Source: Zopfochytrium polystomum
Taxonomy: Eukaryota > Chytridiomycota > Chytridiomycetes > Chytridiales > Chytridiaceae
Assembly: GCA_025765615.1 (NCBI GenBank)
Contig: JAIVFJ010000120.1
Location: forward strand, 122,001-186,000
Length of the DNA: 64,000 nucleotides
Reading direction: 5' to 3'
The position numbers and the translations under genes are program-made. Of the stretch, positions 11,301 through 21,153 are shown in pieces (positions within the stretch are counted from its first letter, which is position 1; every line of letters begins with the position of its first letter). Below the pieces are notes generated by a model. The model worked only from the letters and a program-made list of their open reading frames with translations. It did no database searches and was not told where the DNA came from.

Positions 11301-12795
11301 TGCGTGAGACAGTGTGTGAAGTCCACTTTTCAACACTAGTGATGTAGGACGGTCATGCAAAATTACTCAAACATTCTTGTACTACTATTGAGGTTAGAGT
11401 GATACTTTTCTTTCTGTCCTTTATTTAATGTCCTTTGACCACTTTCAGGTTGCGCCAAGCCTGGTATGACTGTTTCTGATATAACCTCACGCTCACAGCC
11501 TTTGCCAGCTGCCATCCATCGCTAGTGGCCCAGCATTTCCAGGAAGCTTCTCCGGAAACTCTGAAAGCTGCTGAAGCGGAGCAAAGCAACACTTCACAGA
11601 CCAAGCCCGCATTTTCAGACTTGCTTGACGCTGCTGTGCTCGAGAGGTTGAAAGACCCCATGAATAATATTGTGGAAGCGGAGTGTCCAATTTGTGTGGA
11701 ACCGTGGGTGAATCCGACGCATTCCGGACAATTATTAACCGTTACCCAGCGCGAACGACGGACGCATATTGGCGCCGTGCGGGCACATTTTTTGCGCGGA
11801 CTGCATCGCTCTCGTCCTTGATCGAGCCGGAAATCAGGCAGTGTGCTGCCCTTCTTGTCGGTACGTTTATGTGTATCCAATTGCCAACCTCAGTCTTCAT
11901 TGGTCTACTTTCGTCCATCTAACCGACGTTCATTTCCAGGGGTCCTCTTGATCGGACGAAACTGATACCTGTCACTGACTTCTGCAACGCTTTTGCTATC
12001 AATCGGGGAGCGGATGACCTGGAGGATGAAGAGCCAAACCAGCAAGGCGGTGGATCCGGGCCCGAAAAATTTATATCCAGCACGAAGATTGATCAAACCA
12101 TTGAGATTCTCGTCAAAACGCGAAACGAACGTCCCGAAGACAAGACCATAATATTTTCGCAATTTCGAGGTATGATGGATCTCCTTGAGACGCCTCTGCG
12201 GGAAAGGAACATCGGCTTTGTTCGGTATGAGGGTTCCATGAACGCCGACGAGCGCGAGAGGGCCGTTCAGAAGCTCCAAAACGACAAGGATGTTCGAGTT
12301 ATCCTTGTTTCTCTGAAATGCGGCTCGCTTGGGCTCAATCTCACCTGCTGCAATCATGTCATAATAATCGGTAAGGCGAACTGATAATTTCCCGGACGAC
12401 TAAAGCAATCTTTGCAGACTTTTGGTGGAATGTAGCCATCGAGAACCAGGCAATTGACCGAGCTCACCGACTTGGACAGCAGAAGGAAGTTTTCGTTAAC
12501 AGAGTGACTATTAAAAATACAGTTGAGGAGCGAATTCTCAAGCTGCAAAAGGAGAAGCAAGAGTAAGTGGAGAGTTCAGTAATTTTTGCAGCCTCGCCAT
12601 CTAACATTGGCTTGCATGTATGCAGGTTGTTTAATGGTAGGCACTTCTATTAACGTATTCTTGGCTGATCTTAGTCTCTGTCCGCACGCAGCTGCGCTTG
12701 GAGAGGGCGGTGTTGGAGGGCTCTCTCGACAGAGGCTCGGGCTGAATGATCTTATCAAGCTGTTCGGTGCCAACGGGCAGGACGACGACGAGTGA
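8382..12795 (+). CDS. ULS1/RAD5-like SNF2-family ATPase with internal RING finger
   Basis: DNA translocase with E3-ligase architecture. Twenty exons give 1134 codons: 8382..8595, 8667..9062, 9101..9225, 9290..9962, 10021..10129, 10176..10281, 10327..10410, 10459..10524, 10575..10703, 10744..10917, 10959..11058, 11121..11292, 11348..11392, 11449..11463, 11509..11703, 11750..11860, 11940..12370, 12418..12562, 12626..12636, 12692..12795. After an acidic, coiled-coil and Pro-rich N-terminus come helicase motifs I (DDMGLGKTIQS), II (DEGH) and III ([17 protein letters not shown]). Next are RLRQACCHPSLV, a RING finger (CPIC, then [10 protein letters not shown] and CCPSC), then [17 protein letters not shown] and [11 protein letters not shown]. 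The RING between the helicase halves marks the RAD5/RAD16/ULS1 group; the C-terminal form AALGEGG favours ULS1-like. Exon 8 ends at a weak GTTTCG donor chosen by phase, and the RING donor at 11704 is also weak. Confidence 0.88.
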
Positions 12796-12873
12796 ACGGA
12801 GTGAACATTTCACTGAAGCCTACCTATGTATATTCCATGCTCAACAATGAACCTCCATTTATCCACATCGTGT

Positions 12874-12879
12874 AATAAA
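12874..12879 (+). terminator. AATAAA polyadenylation signal candidate for the SNF2 gene
   Basis: A canonical AATAAA hexamer lies 79 nt after the SNF2 stop codon and before the convergent SNAPIN-like gene end. Confidence 0.45.
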
Positions 12880-12995
12880 GACAGTTGAAGTCTTCTCTAT
12901 TTTCCGCCTCACTTTCGAGCCCTTTGCAACCACATTCTTCGTTTTACTCCTCACTTCGAGTCGCACATGAAGCAACACCAGGCGTTTGGACGCCT

Positions 12996-13526
12996 TCAAC
13001 CCGCACCGACACTATTTCTTGCAGCCGACCTGAGCGTCGATCGCCCTGTTGCGGAGGCGGCCATACTGAACGTCCGGTCCAGTCTCTCCGAAACAGCCTT
13101 GAGGATGGCATTGACGGCAATCAACCGCTTGCGCACTGCTGCCAGCCTTGTAAGAATGGATTCGAGTGGGGGTGGGTCCACAGCGGCGAGGATTTGCTGC
13201 AGTTCTGCGAATATTATGTGTGTTCTCAGCGACAAGCCGGGGCACTTTGAGCGACGCTACGGAAAAGACGACGGTTTGCCTGTCCGTTGGCCTGGGCCAC
13301 AACTCTGCAGGCGTTCCGCGGGCGACGCACCTGCGGTCAGCTTGTCCATCTCCTTCATCAGCTCTGCCTGCGTCGACTGCACGGCGACGACGCGCATGTC
13401 CAGCTCGATGATGGGCTGGCTGATGACACCGGCGATGCCTTGGGCGAGGGCGCCTTCGAATGCCGATGGGGTGGCGGCTGTGGAGGAGGCGGCGGTGGCG
13501 GCGGCGGCTGCCGCATCGGCAGACAT
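12996..13526 (-). CDS. SNAPIN-like BLOC-1 complex subunit
   Basis: Small coiled-coil subunit of the BLOC-1 endosomal sorting complex. Two exons, 13526..13331 and 13204..12996, give 134 codons. The intron 13205..13330 is 126 nt, longer than its neighbours'. Exon 1: an Ala/Thr-rich start, then AQGIAGVISQPIIELDMRV and QAELMKEMDKLTA. The second half reads ELQQILAAVDPPPLESILTRL followed by AAVRKRLIAVNAILKAVSERLDR, matching the SNAPIN/SNN1 pattern in which a Pro-Pro-Leu turn links two helices. The acceptor was chosen because it keeps the helix in frame (TAELQQIL). It is convergent with the SNF2 gene (200 bp) and divergent from TRAPPC12, with only 113 bp between starts. Confidence 0.82.
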
Positions 13527-13639
13527 GTCAGACTGCCCTTTTCCAGGTTGGCAGTTCGAAAAAACCCCACAGAGAGCCTGGTCGCACGGCAACGGGTGGC
13601 GTATTCATTTGGCGCTCGCACGACGTGATCACAGTACTT
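13527..13639. promoter_or_regulatory. Shared divergent promoter, SNAPIN-like / TRAPPC12
   Basis: 113 bp separate the two start codons, so the core promoters and both 5' leaders must fit here or overlap the genes. No clear TATA element is visible. Confidence 0.5.
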
Positions 13640-15787
13640 ATGAGCAGCGGCGAGTTCGTGCACGATGCCCACCGCGCACTCAGCGCCGGCGAGCTCACCG
13701 AGGCCGAGGAGGCTGCGCGATCGAGCAGCGCCCGCCGCGCGAGCGACGCAGCGGCGTCCTCTCTTCCACAGCAGCAACAGCCCGGCGCGTCGGCGCGACC
13801 ACAGGCGTCTTCAAAGCCTCCCCACCGCATCTCCATGGCCGAATCAGGCTCCCTCCTCGATCTCGAAATCAGCGAGGAGCCCAAATCAACCACGGCCACG
13901 GCCCTTTCGACGTCAGCCGCCGCCGCAAACCCAGATTCGCCCACGAGGGCAGCTGCCGGAGGCAGCGTGGGATCTATCATGAGGGGGATGGGGGCCTCCC
14001 TGACGAGCTCCTTGAAAAAGGGGCTGAGGAGTCGGTCTCCAAGCACGGGTCCGTCGCAGGTGCTGGACTCGAGCATCCCTTTCGCGGCCGATTCCGCCGC
14101 AGGCAGCACCATCGGCGATGGTGGTGCAGGTAGCAGCGGGAGCACGGACTTTTTCAATTCGATCAGCGAGCCGCGAACATCGCGAAGGACCTCCGCCGCT
14201 GGTGGAACTCCGTCGCCACTCGCAACAAACCCCCGCACTTCGTTGGACCAAACGCCTCGGCTGTCTAGTCCTACCGCCGGTATCCGCAGGCCATCGGCTT
14301 TTGGTGCAACTGCGCTCGCCGGTAGCCATGAGGCAACGTCACCGACTTTTTCCATCCAGTCGTTCCAACAGGGACCGCCGCAAGCTGTGCCCGCGGCAGC
14401 CCCGATCGCCTCGTTCGCAGCCTTTGATGCCGCTTTTCTGCCGGTGGAGGCAGTGCCCGTCGTTGGCGGGCAGGAGCTGCTAGTGGAGCCAGCGACGCTC
14501 GATCCCCGCTTCGGGAATCTCCCGACCCGCCGCTGGACAGAGTCTTCCGTCTTTGTCGACATCCAGGCCCACGATCTTGTCTCAGACGCGGTCCACCGCG
14601 CGTTTCCTCTGAGCGACGGTGTGCGGCCGATGCGGCGCCTCCTTCGCCAGGACGAAGCAGAGAAGCGATATGGGCGGGACGGTGCGCTGGGAGCGTTAAT
14701 GTTTGCAAACTCGTGGCAAGCAGTCGCGGATGTGGCGCGGCAGCGTTTGCAGCGGCTGTCGGCGACACCGCAGCGCGTGGACGACATTATGAAGCTGTGG
14801 TTGGTGCGCCTCGTCGCGCTTGAGCGACTTCGCCTTGTGGACGTCATTCGGACGGAACTACAGCGGCTGGGTGACTTTGACGCGACCGACCTGCGGTTCG
14901 AGGCGCACCCCGAAGCGTTCCCTGGCCGCTCTGGGAGCATGGTTGCATTTGAGCTCCGCGTCTTTGTGGCGCGGCTCCCCGCTCTTACGGGGCACATTCA
15001 CGAAGCGATAACGGGACTGTACGGACTCATATACCAGGCGCGCAAGCTTGCGGCCACGACTGGGACGGATGAATCAAAGCAGGACGAAACGGCGCTGTGG
15101 CCGTCGCGCGTCGCGCAGCTGCAGCTTGGCGTCGTCAACTTATTGATCGAGCTCAAGGATTTCCGGCTAGCGGCGGCGGTGCTGAAGGGCATCGCGGCGG
15201 GCCGCATGGACGACGCCAACGTGCTGTCGGCGCTCGGCCGCGTTCACCTGCAGGTTGGGAACGTTCCGGACGCCCGATGGTGCTTTGATCGGGTCGAGGC
15301 GCTGCTCCTGGGAAACAAGGCGGCCGCCGCCGCCGCCGCGACGACGACCGGCGGCGAGGTTCCCGACGCGGCTGGTGGTGCCGCGGCGGCGTCTTCGTGG
15401 ACGGTGGAGGACATTTCGCGGTGCGCGCGGCCGGATCTCGTTCTCGCAAACCGCGCGTTCGTGTGCATGGCGGCCGACGGCGACTGGGAGTCGGCGTGCC
15501 GCCACCTCACGGACCTGATCAACCTCGTTCCGGGCCACCCGGTGGCCGTCAACAACCTGGCCGTCTGCCACCTGTACACGGGCAACGTCGGCCAGGCGCT
15601 GAGCTTCCTCGAGTCGCTCTCGATCGAGATGCCCGCGGTCGCGGGAAACTGTCCGGCGCTGCTGTTCAACCTGGCTACCCTGTTTGACCTGGCTGACCAG
15701 AGCGCGGACCGGAAGCGGCGCATGCTTGGCACTATTGTGGCCGCGGGCGCTGGAGACGATTTGGATCCTTCGTGCTTGAAGATGTGA
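13640..15787 (+). CDS. TRAPPC12-like TRAPP complex subunit (TPR protein)
   Basis: Subunit of the TRAPP III-type tether in ER-Golgi and autophagy traffic. It is a single exon of 715 codons from ATG 13640 (MSSGEFVHDAH). The frame is open upstream to 13460 but that part is basic low complexity overlapping the divergent gene, so the internal ATG is preferred. The first 280 residues are disordered Ser/Ala-rich. The conserved region includes IMKLWLVRLVALERLRL, a middle domain (FELRVFVARLPALTG) and TPR units (VLSALGRVHLQVGNVPDARWC; NNLAVCHLYTGNVGQALSFLE). The ending, NLATLFDL then SCLKM, matches the TRAPPC12 C-terminus. The lack of introns is unusual beside its many-exon neighbours. Confidence 0.87.
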   Translation: MSSGEFVHDAHRALSAGELTEAEEAARSSSARRASDAAASSLPQQQQPGASARPQASSKPPHRISMAESGSLLDLEISEEPKSTTATALSTSAAAANPDSPTRAAAGGSVGSIMRGMGASLTSSLKKGLRSRSPSTGPSQVLDSSIPFAADSAAGSTIGDGGAGSSGSTDFFNSISEPRTSRRTSAAGGTPSPLATNPRTSLDQTPRLSSPTAGIRRPSAFGATALAGSHEATSPTFSIQSFQQGPPQAVPAAAPIASFAAFDAAFLPVEAVPVVGGQELLVEPATLDPRFGNLPTRRWTESSVFVDIQAHDLVSDAVHRAFPLSDGVRPMRRLLRQDEAEKRYGRDGALGALMFANSWQAVADVARQRLQRLSATPQRVDDIMKLWLVRLVALERLRLVDVIRTELQRLGDFDATDLRFEAHPEAFPGRSGSMVAFELRVFVARLPALTGHIHEAITGLYGLIYQARKLAATTGTDESKQDETALWPSRVAQLQLGVVNLLIELKDFRLAAAVLKGIAAGRMDDANVLSALGRVHLQVGNVPDARWCFDRVEALLLGNKAAAAAAATTTGGEVPDAAGGAAAASSWTVEDISRCARPDLVLANRAFVCMAADGDWESACRHLTDLINLVPGHPVAVNNLAVCHLYTGNVGQALSFLESLSIEMPAVAGNCPALLFNLATLFDLADQSADRKRRMLGTIVAAGAGDDLDPSCLKM

Positions 15788-15805
15788 CTGGGTATGAACC
15801 AGGGC

Positions 15806-15810
<5 letters not shown>

Positions 15811-15834
<24 letters not shown>
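15811..15834. repeat. (GT)n microsatellite
   Basis: About 12 GT dinucleotides lie just after the TRAPPC12 stop codon, in its presumed 3' UTR. Confidence 0.9.
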
Positions 15835-15836
<2 letters not shown>

Positions 15837-16049
15837 GCCTTTTCCCCGTTGGGTGGAAGCTTTGTGCTGAATGTTTTTTGTAGAGGTTCGAAATATTTTT
15901 GTTCCGGTTGACAACAGAGCTGACGCTGTGTCTCAATTTGAAAACGAAGCATGGGTGCAAGGCTTGCAGAGGGCGCAAGCCTTCCGCGACTTTCTGGAGG
16001 TGCAATTACACTGCACAAGTGGGAAAATGCTCGCTCAGATTTCGTATAT

Positions 16050-16055
16050 AATAAA
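16050..16055 (+). terminator. AATAAA polyadenylation signal candidate for TRAPPC12
   Basis: AATAAA within TATATAATAAAG, about 260 nt past the TRAPPC12 stop. The distance is long, so this is tentative. Confidence 0.3.
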
Positions 16056-16573
16056 GAATGGCTGTCTGTTGCTGGCTTTCATTCAAATTTTTTTGGTGGA
16101 TTGAGAGGGAACCCGGCGGCGGAGAGTGACGTCACTCCGCTCCCAGCTCCACCATCACGTGCAGAAAAGTCTTTGTTTTTTTTACATTCAAAACAAAATC
16201 AAAATTTTCTTCATACCGCATATGTAAAAAGTGGAATATAAGAAATAATTAAGAAAATTGAAAAAAAAAACAAACGGTGGAATTTGCGGCACGGAAGTTC
16301 TGCCGACTGGTCTCGAATTTGGCCGAACGAGCTTCGTGTTTGCGTTTTTCTCGTTTTGTTGGAGGCGCTGCAAGGGATGGACCCAGTGACCGAGGCAGAG
16401 AGAGAAAATGAGGGAAACGGAGAACTAGACAGACAGACGACAGACGACAGACGACAGAGGACAGAGAGAGAGAGAGAGAGGAAGGAGACAGACAGGCTGT
16501 GTGGGTGGCAGTGATCGACCGAGACAGGAGGAGAAGGAGGCAGCAGTGGCGAGAACAAGGCGCCTGTCCCTCC

Positions 16574-16580
16574 TATAAAA
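16574..16580 (+). promoter_or_regulatory. TATA box of the nitronate monooxygenase gene
   Basis: TATAAAA in CCTATAAAAAGG lies 89 nt upstream of the ATG at 16669. It is the clearest TATA element in the window. Confidence 0.65.
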
Positions 16581-16668
16581 AGGAGAAAGGATCGGGAGAA
16601 GGGAAAAAAGTATCACCGCAATTCTTCTTCCCCGCCCTCACCCTTCGCGTACTACCAATACTCCAACC

Positions 16669-18031
16669 ATGTCGGCTACCATCACAACCCCCCTCACCAA
16701 GTTGTTCGGAATCAAGCACCCAGTCATCTTGGTAATGTTCCCCTTCAGTCAAAGATGTCGAGACCTCCCAGCACCTCCTCTTCCCCTTCGCGATCATGAC
16801 CACGGCGGCGACAGTGTTTTGGGGCGAACTGGAATTTGTGACGGGAATGCTGATTTCTCGAATACTCCTGCAGGCTGGTATGAATGTTGCAGCTGGTCCT
16901 GAGCTTGCTGCTGCAGTCACTAACGCTGGCGGCCTCGGGGTCATTGGAGGTGTCGGCTACACACCGGAATTTCTCCGTGAACAAATTGCCGAGATCAAGT
17001 CCCACCTCAAGGACAAAAACGCTCCTTTCGGCGTCGACCTTCTCCTCCCGCAAGTCGGTGGAAACGCACGGAAGACGAACTACGACTAGTAAGCATTGTC
17101 GTTCTCGACGCGCCCTTTTGCCGTTACCAACGAAAAAAAAAACCGCCTCCTTTCAGTACCGAGGGCAAGCTCCCCGAACTTATCGACATTATCATCGCCG
17201 AGAAAGTTCGCCTCTTCGTCTCGGCCGTCGGTGTTCCGCCGCGATGGGCCGTCGACAAACTCCACGCCGCCGGCATCCCTGTCATGAACATGATCGGCTC
17301 GCCAAAGCACGTCCCGAAGGCGCTTGAAGCCGGTGTTGACATTATTTGCGCGCAAGGTGGCGAGGGTGGTGGCCACACCGGCGATGTTGCTACCTCGATC
17401 CTGATCCCCAAGGTTGTCGACCTTGTCAAGGGGCACAAGTCCCCTCTCAGTGGGCAACCCATCTTCGTTGTTGCTGCCGGCGGTATCTTTGACGGTCGTG
17501 GCTTGGCCATGGCACTCTGCTTTGGTGCCCAGGCCGTCTGGGTTGGCACCCGCTTCATCTGCGCAAAGGAGGCGGGCGCCCCTAAGGGTCACCAAGAGGC
17601 AGTCCTTAAAGCTGGATACCATGACACCATTCGCACCATCATCTACACCGGTCGCCCCATGCGCGTGCTGAAGACCCCAGTGAGTTTTCTCTGCAGCGTC
17701 TAGCGCCCATATACGCCCGTCACGAATTCTCTAATGCATTTTCCCTCCTTGTGTCCTGGCGCAGTACATCCTTAACTGGGAGGAGAACCGGGCGGCAGAG
17801 ATCAAGGCCCTCACTAGCTCGGGTCAGTTGCCCGTGAAGGTGGACTCCGAGGCTCGTGCCGAAAAGGGAGAAGACCCATCCGACATTCTCCTGGAAGTGC
17901 GCCCGTACTTGATGGGCCAAGTTGCTGCGGCCGTTACCGAAATCAAGCCTGCCAAGGAGATTGTGGAGGAGATTGTTTCCGGCGCTGTTCAAGTGCTCAA
18001 GGAGAACACCGCGAAGGTCTCTAAACTGTAA
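16669..18031 (+). CDS. Nitronate monooxygenase (2-nitropropane dioxygenase family)
   Basis: FMN-dependent oxidation of nitronates, a detoxification enzyme. Four exons: 16669..16731, 16874..17088, 17157..17679 and 17765..18031, giving 355 codons. Intron 1 is 142 nt; the others are 68 and 85 nt. The TIM-barrel motifs are complete: GIKHPVIL at the start, GGLGVIGG, then AQGGEGGGHTGD with the catalytic-region His, and the phosphate-binding end VAAGGIFDGRG and GAQAVWVGTRF. The length fits the fungal class. A TATA box lies upstream and the downstream neighbour is convergent NSE3. The family call is secure; the physiological substrate cannot be read from sequence. Confidence 0.93.
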
Positions 18032-18434
18032 ATGGGGAATTGAATGCAGCCATTTTTTCTCCGGTTGCGTTTCTCATTTCTTGCCGGTTGTGTGGCGTCT
18101 TGCAACCAAGTGTATTTAAATGCCCTGCTCATCGGCATACCGCGAAAGTCATGTCATACCTTCGGCTCAGTTTTCCTCTCTCTCGTTTTTCAACCCCCTC
18201 ATGTTTGTATTTTCCTCACCAAAAAGATGAATAAGAGTTGTACCTGTTGTGTTCAAAGCATTTCGTAAACCGATATAGACTTCCTAGGAACGAACCACTG
18301 AATGAGAGCCTCTATTCAATATTGAGTGGCCCCTTTCCTAATGCTGACAGTTGCTGAAAAACATATCTACATCTCCAATGCGAGCCTCAACGAGGCTTCC
18401 GAAACAGAGGGAGAGATCTAAATCCAACCCGACG

Positions 18435-19432
18435 TTAACTCACACCCCTGAAACGATGTGGGCTAACCTCCATGATAAATCCCATGACGTTCTCCGGTTT
18501 GAACTCGACCTTTGCACGTGGTCCCCAAACATATTCATAATTTGCCGCTTCATCCGTAACAGTCTTCCTAGAATCGAGGTATCCGTGCTTTGTGAACGAC
18601 GCAAGGACGGCATCAACGTCTCCAAATTCAGGGTGTTCGGTTTGACCAGGCTTGACGCCAAGGCGGCGGAGATAGGTGTACAGGGCATCTGGAAAAATGG
18701 GGCAATGGATGAGCAGGGAAACAGACTTGAATGAGAGAATGTCGCCCTCACCATGTTTAATGGTATTCCCACTGACAAGAATGAGAGCAAGAATCACAGC
18801 AAGCAAGCCTGTTTCCTCTCGATCTTTGTCCCACTGAGCACTATCTGGTAACATGTCGTGGGGAATTATTGACAGCAGAACCCAGTCCTTTCCCGCTTTC
18901 TCATTTTGATCTGCGGTGGGGATCGCGTTAAGCAGTCGGCTCTGCCAGTTGCGCGGACCATCTACCTGGTACGGCGGAGGAACCAGCCCCTCTCTTCTGA
19001 CGCACTGGGAGTTCGACAAGCTGAACACCGAATAGCTGCCTCAAAACGACCTGGGCACGCGAAAGAATGGCGCCAAAAGCTTTACCATGCTCGCCCATCA
19101 CTTGCGGTTTTGCCTGGTCAATGATTCTCGGGATACTAATCGACTTCAACTTCAACTACAACTACCTTTCTTGATAGCTTCGTCCCGCTTGAGTGGAACT
19201 TTCTTTTGCTCGATGAACAAAGCGTATCGGACCAAGTTCTTCACCATGCAATCGACATCCTGCGATCGTAGCCCGATGAGATAGTGGCACGCTGGATCGT
19301 GGACACAAACGATCGAGTGATGGAGCGAGCTAGACGTACATCCGTCGTCAAATTCGCCTCGAGGTATCGTTCTGCCAGCGGTTTTCGCGGTTGTCCGTCC
19401 GCAGCGCCTCCGTTGTCCTCTTCGTCCGACAT
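18435..19432 (-). CDS. NSE3/MAGE-like subunit of the SMC5/6 complex
   Basis: MAGE-domain protein that pairs with the NSE1 RING subunit in SMC5/6 DNA repair. Five exons: 19432..19340, 19259..19166, 19100..19006, 18965..18752 and 18688..18435, giving 249 codons. The MAGE domain begins with LVRYALFIEQKKVPLKRDEAIKK and continues over a splice to VMGEHGKAFGAILSRAQVVLRQLFG. It then reads KDWVLLSIIP, TGLLAVILALILVSGN and DALYTYLRRLG, with a C-terminal winged-helix part (KHGYLD, YEYVWGPRAKVEF). The intron at 18689..18751 is 63 nt and open in frame, so its retention would insert 21 residues. The end could instead use a further 3' splice near 18475; the simple read-through stop is given. It is divergent from SSF1 by 90 bp. 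Confidence 0.85.
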
Positions 19433-19522
19433 TTGAAAGAGGCCCCGTTGTGACTTGTTCCTTTCTTTCTTTTTTGTTTTCTTTCTTCTGTTGCACTTCC
19501 TTGTCAATTCCTCCTCAACAAC
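19433..19522. promoter_or_regulatory. Shared divergent promoter, NSE3 / SSF1
   Basis: 90 bp separate the two ATGs. The sequence is pyrimidine-rich on the plus strand (TTCCTTTCTTTCTTTTTTG), a common feature of fungal ribosome-biogenesis promoters. No TATA element is seen. Confidence 0.5.
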
Positions 19523-20890
19523 ATGGGCGTCAAGCGCAAGAAGAGGCGAACTCACGTTCGACCGAAAGAGGACGACTACATCAACACCCCAAAGTCGTTA
19601 GTTCTAGGCTCCGGCGAGGTCGGCAGGAGTGTTCGCCGTCTGATCGCAGATGTGCGCAAGATCATGGAGCCGAACACTGCGTCAAACCTCGAGGTTAAAC
19701 AATAGCTGTTTGTCGCATGGCATCAACTCACCCCCGCAATTCCCCCCTTCTCCCCGGACCAAATCATCCAGGCCCGGAAAGGCAACAAGCTTCGGGACTT
19801 TATCCACTTTGCCACACACATGTCGGTCACCCATCTTCTCATTTTCTCCAAAACCGAGTCCCACGTGAATCTCCGAATCGGCCGGATACCTCGCGGCCCG
19901 ACGCTGCACTTTCAAGTACAATCGTACGTCTTGACAGGCGACCTTCTTAAGCTGCTGCAGCGGCCCAAGTCTCCAGGATTCGAATACAGATATTCCCCTC
20001 TCGTAGGTTCAGACCCTTTTGCGACCCAATATTGTTCTTAAGTGCTCTCTTCAATTTCAACCAGGTTGTCCTTAACAACTTCAATGACGACCGTAAAGAA
20101 ACCAAACTGATGACTACCGTGTTCCAAAACCTTTTCCCTCCAATTAATGTTCACACTGTAAGTGCTCATCTTCTCGGTGCACTGCTCTTACTCTCAAGAA
20201 ACCAGATCAAACTTACAGAGGCGCGCCGGGTTGTTCTGTTCCACTTGGATTCCGAGTCCCGCGAAATCGAAATGAGGCATTTCAGCATCGGGGTGAAGAC
20301 CGTTGGGTTGAGCAAGAGCGTGAAGTCCATCGTTCAAACAAATCTTCCAAACCTGGAGAACTTTGAAGATGTGGGAGATTACGTTCTAAGGTGAGGGAAA
20401 TGATTTTCAACGTGGAAGTATCTCATTCTTGCCTTCGCAGAGGAGCTTACGCGGCGGAAAGCGAAGCCGAAGACGGAGAGAGCACGGTGACACTGCCGCA
20501 GAAGTTTGTTGGTCGCAATAACCGGAAAGCCGAGCAACGTGCCATCCGTTTAACGGAATTGGGACCAAGACTTCAGCTGAAGCTCGTAAAGATCCAGGAG
20601 GGACTGTGTGACGGGGAGGTGCTTTTCCATCAATTTGGTGAGGAACCCGACGCGTCGTCCCCTATTTCGCCTATTAATGCGTTTTTGCTGCAGAGACCCG
20701 CACAAAGGAAGAGATTGCCGAAATGCGCCGCAAGAGAGAGGCCCGGATCAAGTTGAAAACCCGGCGAAGGGAGGAACAACAGAAAAATGTTGAGAAAAAG
20801 GCGGGAAAGAAGCGTCCGCGGGAAGGAAGCGACGACGGCGAGGACGAAGATGATGGTGTGAGCGAGGACGAAGAATCAGAATCATCATAG
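19523..20890 (+). CDS. SSF1/Peter Pan Brix-domain ribosome-assembly factor
   Basis: Nucleolar factor for 60S subunit assembly (27S pre-rRNA processing). Six exons: 19523..19693, 19772..20002, 20065..20157, 20206..20390, 20441..20637 and 20694..20890, giving 357 codons. The basic start (MGVKRKKRRTHV) is followed by the Brix domain: KSLVLGSGEVG, RKIMEPNTASNL, RKGNKLRDFIHFA, THLLIFSKTESHVNLRIGR, GPTLHFQVQSY, then FPPINVHT and RVVLFHL. The Peter Pan signature RHFSIGVKTVGLSKSVK is present, and the C-terminal part includes TELGPRLQLKLVKIQEGLCDGEVLFH, followed by a charged Lys/Glu tail. All junctions keep phase. Confidence 0.94.
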
Positions 20891-21153
20891 GATGAGGCTG
20901 CACTTCCACAGAGTGCTCAGCCGAAGAGTTTAGCTTCTTCATTCATCGTTTGCGAATTAAACGAGCATTGTTTTTCTCATGTGAATTGGTAGCGGTAGTG
21001 TACGCTTGTTGCGTGGCAATTCCCTGAACACGGTGCCAAAGAGAAGGGGCTCTGCAGCGCGTGATCGGGCGAACGATACTGTGATGCAAATTCCGGCTTC
21101 CCTGCAGCCAATGTGGAGGGATTGTCGCCAATTTCAAAAAATAAGTAGATTCC

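Larger units (their letters stand above)
15788..16668. other. Intergenic region, TRAPPC12 to nitronate monooxygenase
   Basis: It contains the GT repeat, an AATAAA hexamer at 16050, A/T-rich sequence around 16190-16275, and purine-rich CAGA/GACA and GA repeats at 16426-16480. No coding region is supported. Confidence 0.6.

Noticed and set aside
13460..13639. N-terminal extension of TRAPPC12
   Set aside because: It is an Arg/Trp-rich translation that overlaps the first exon of the divergent SNAPIN-like gene; the internal ATG at 13640 is a better start.
13528..14997. 489-codon minus-strand open frame opposite TRAPPC12
   Set aside because: It has low-complexity Arg/Ser composition and lies antisense to a well-supported gene in GC-rich DNA; it is a shadow frame.
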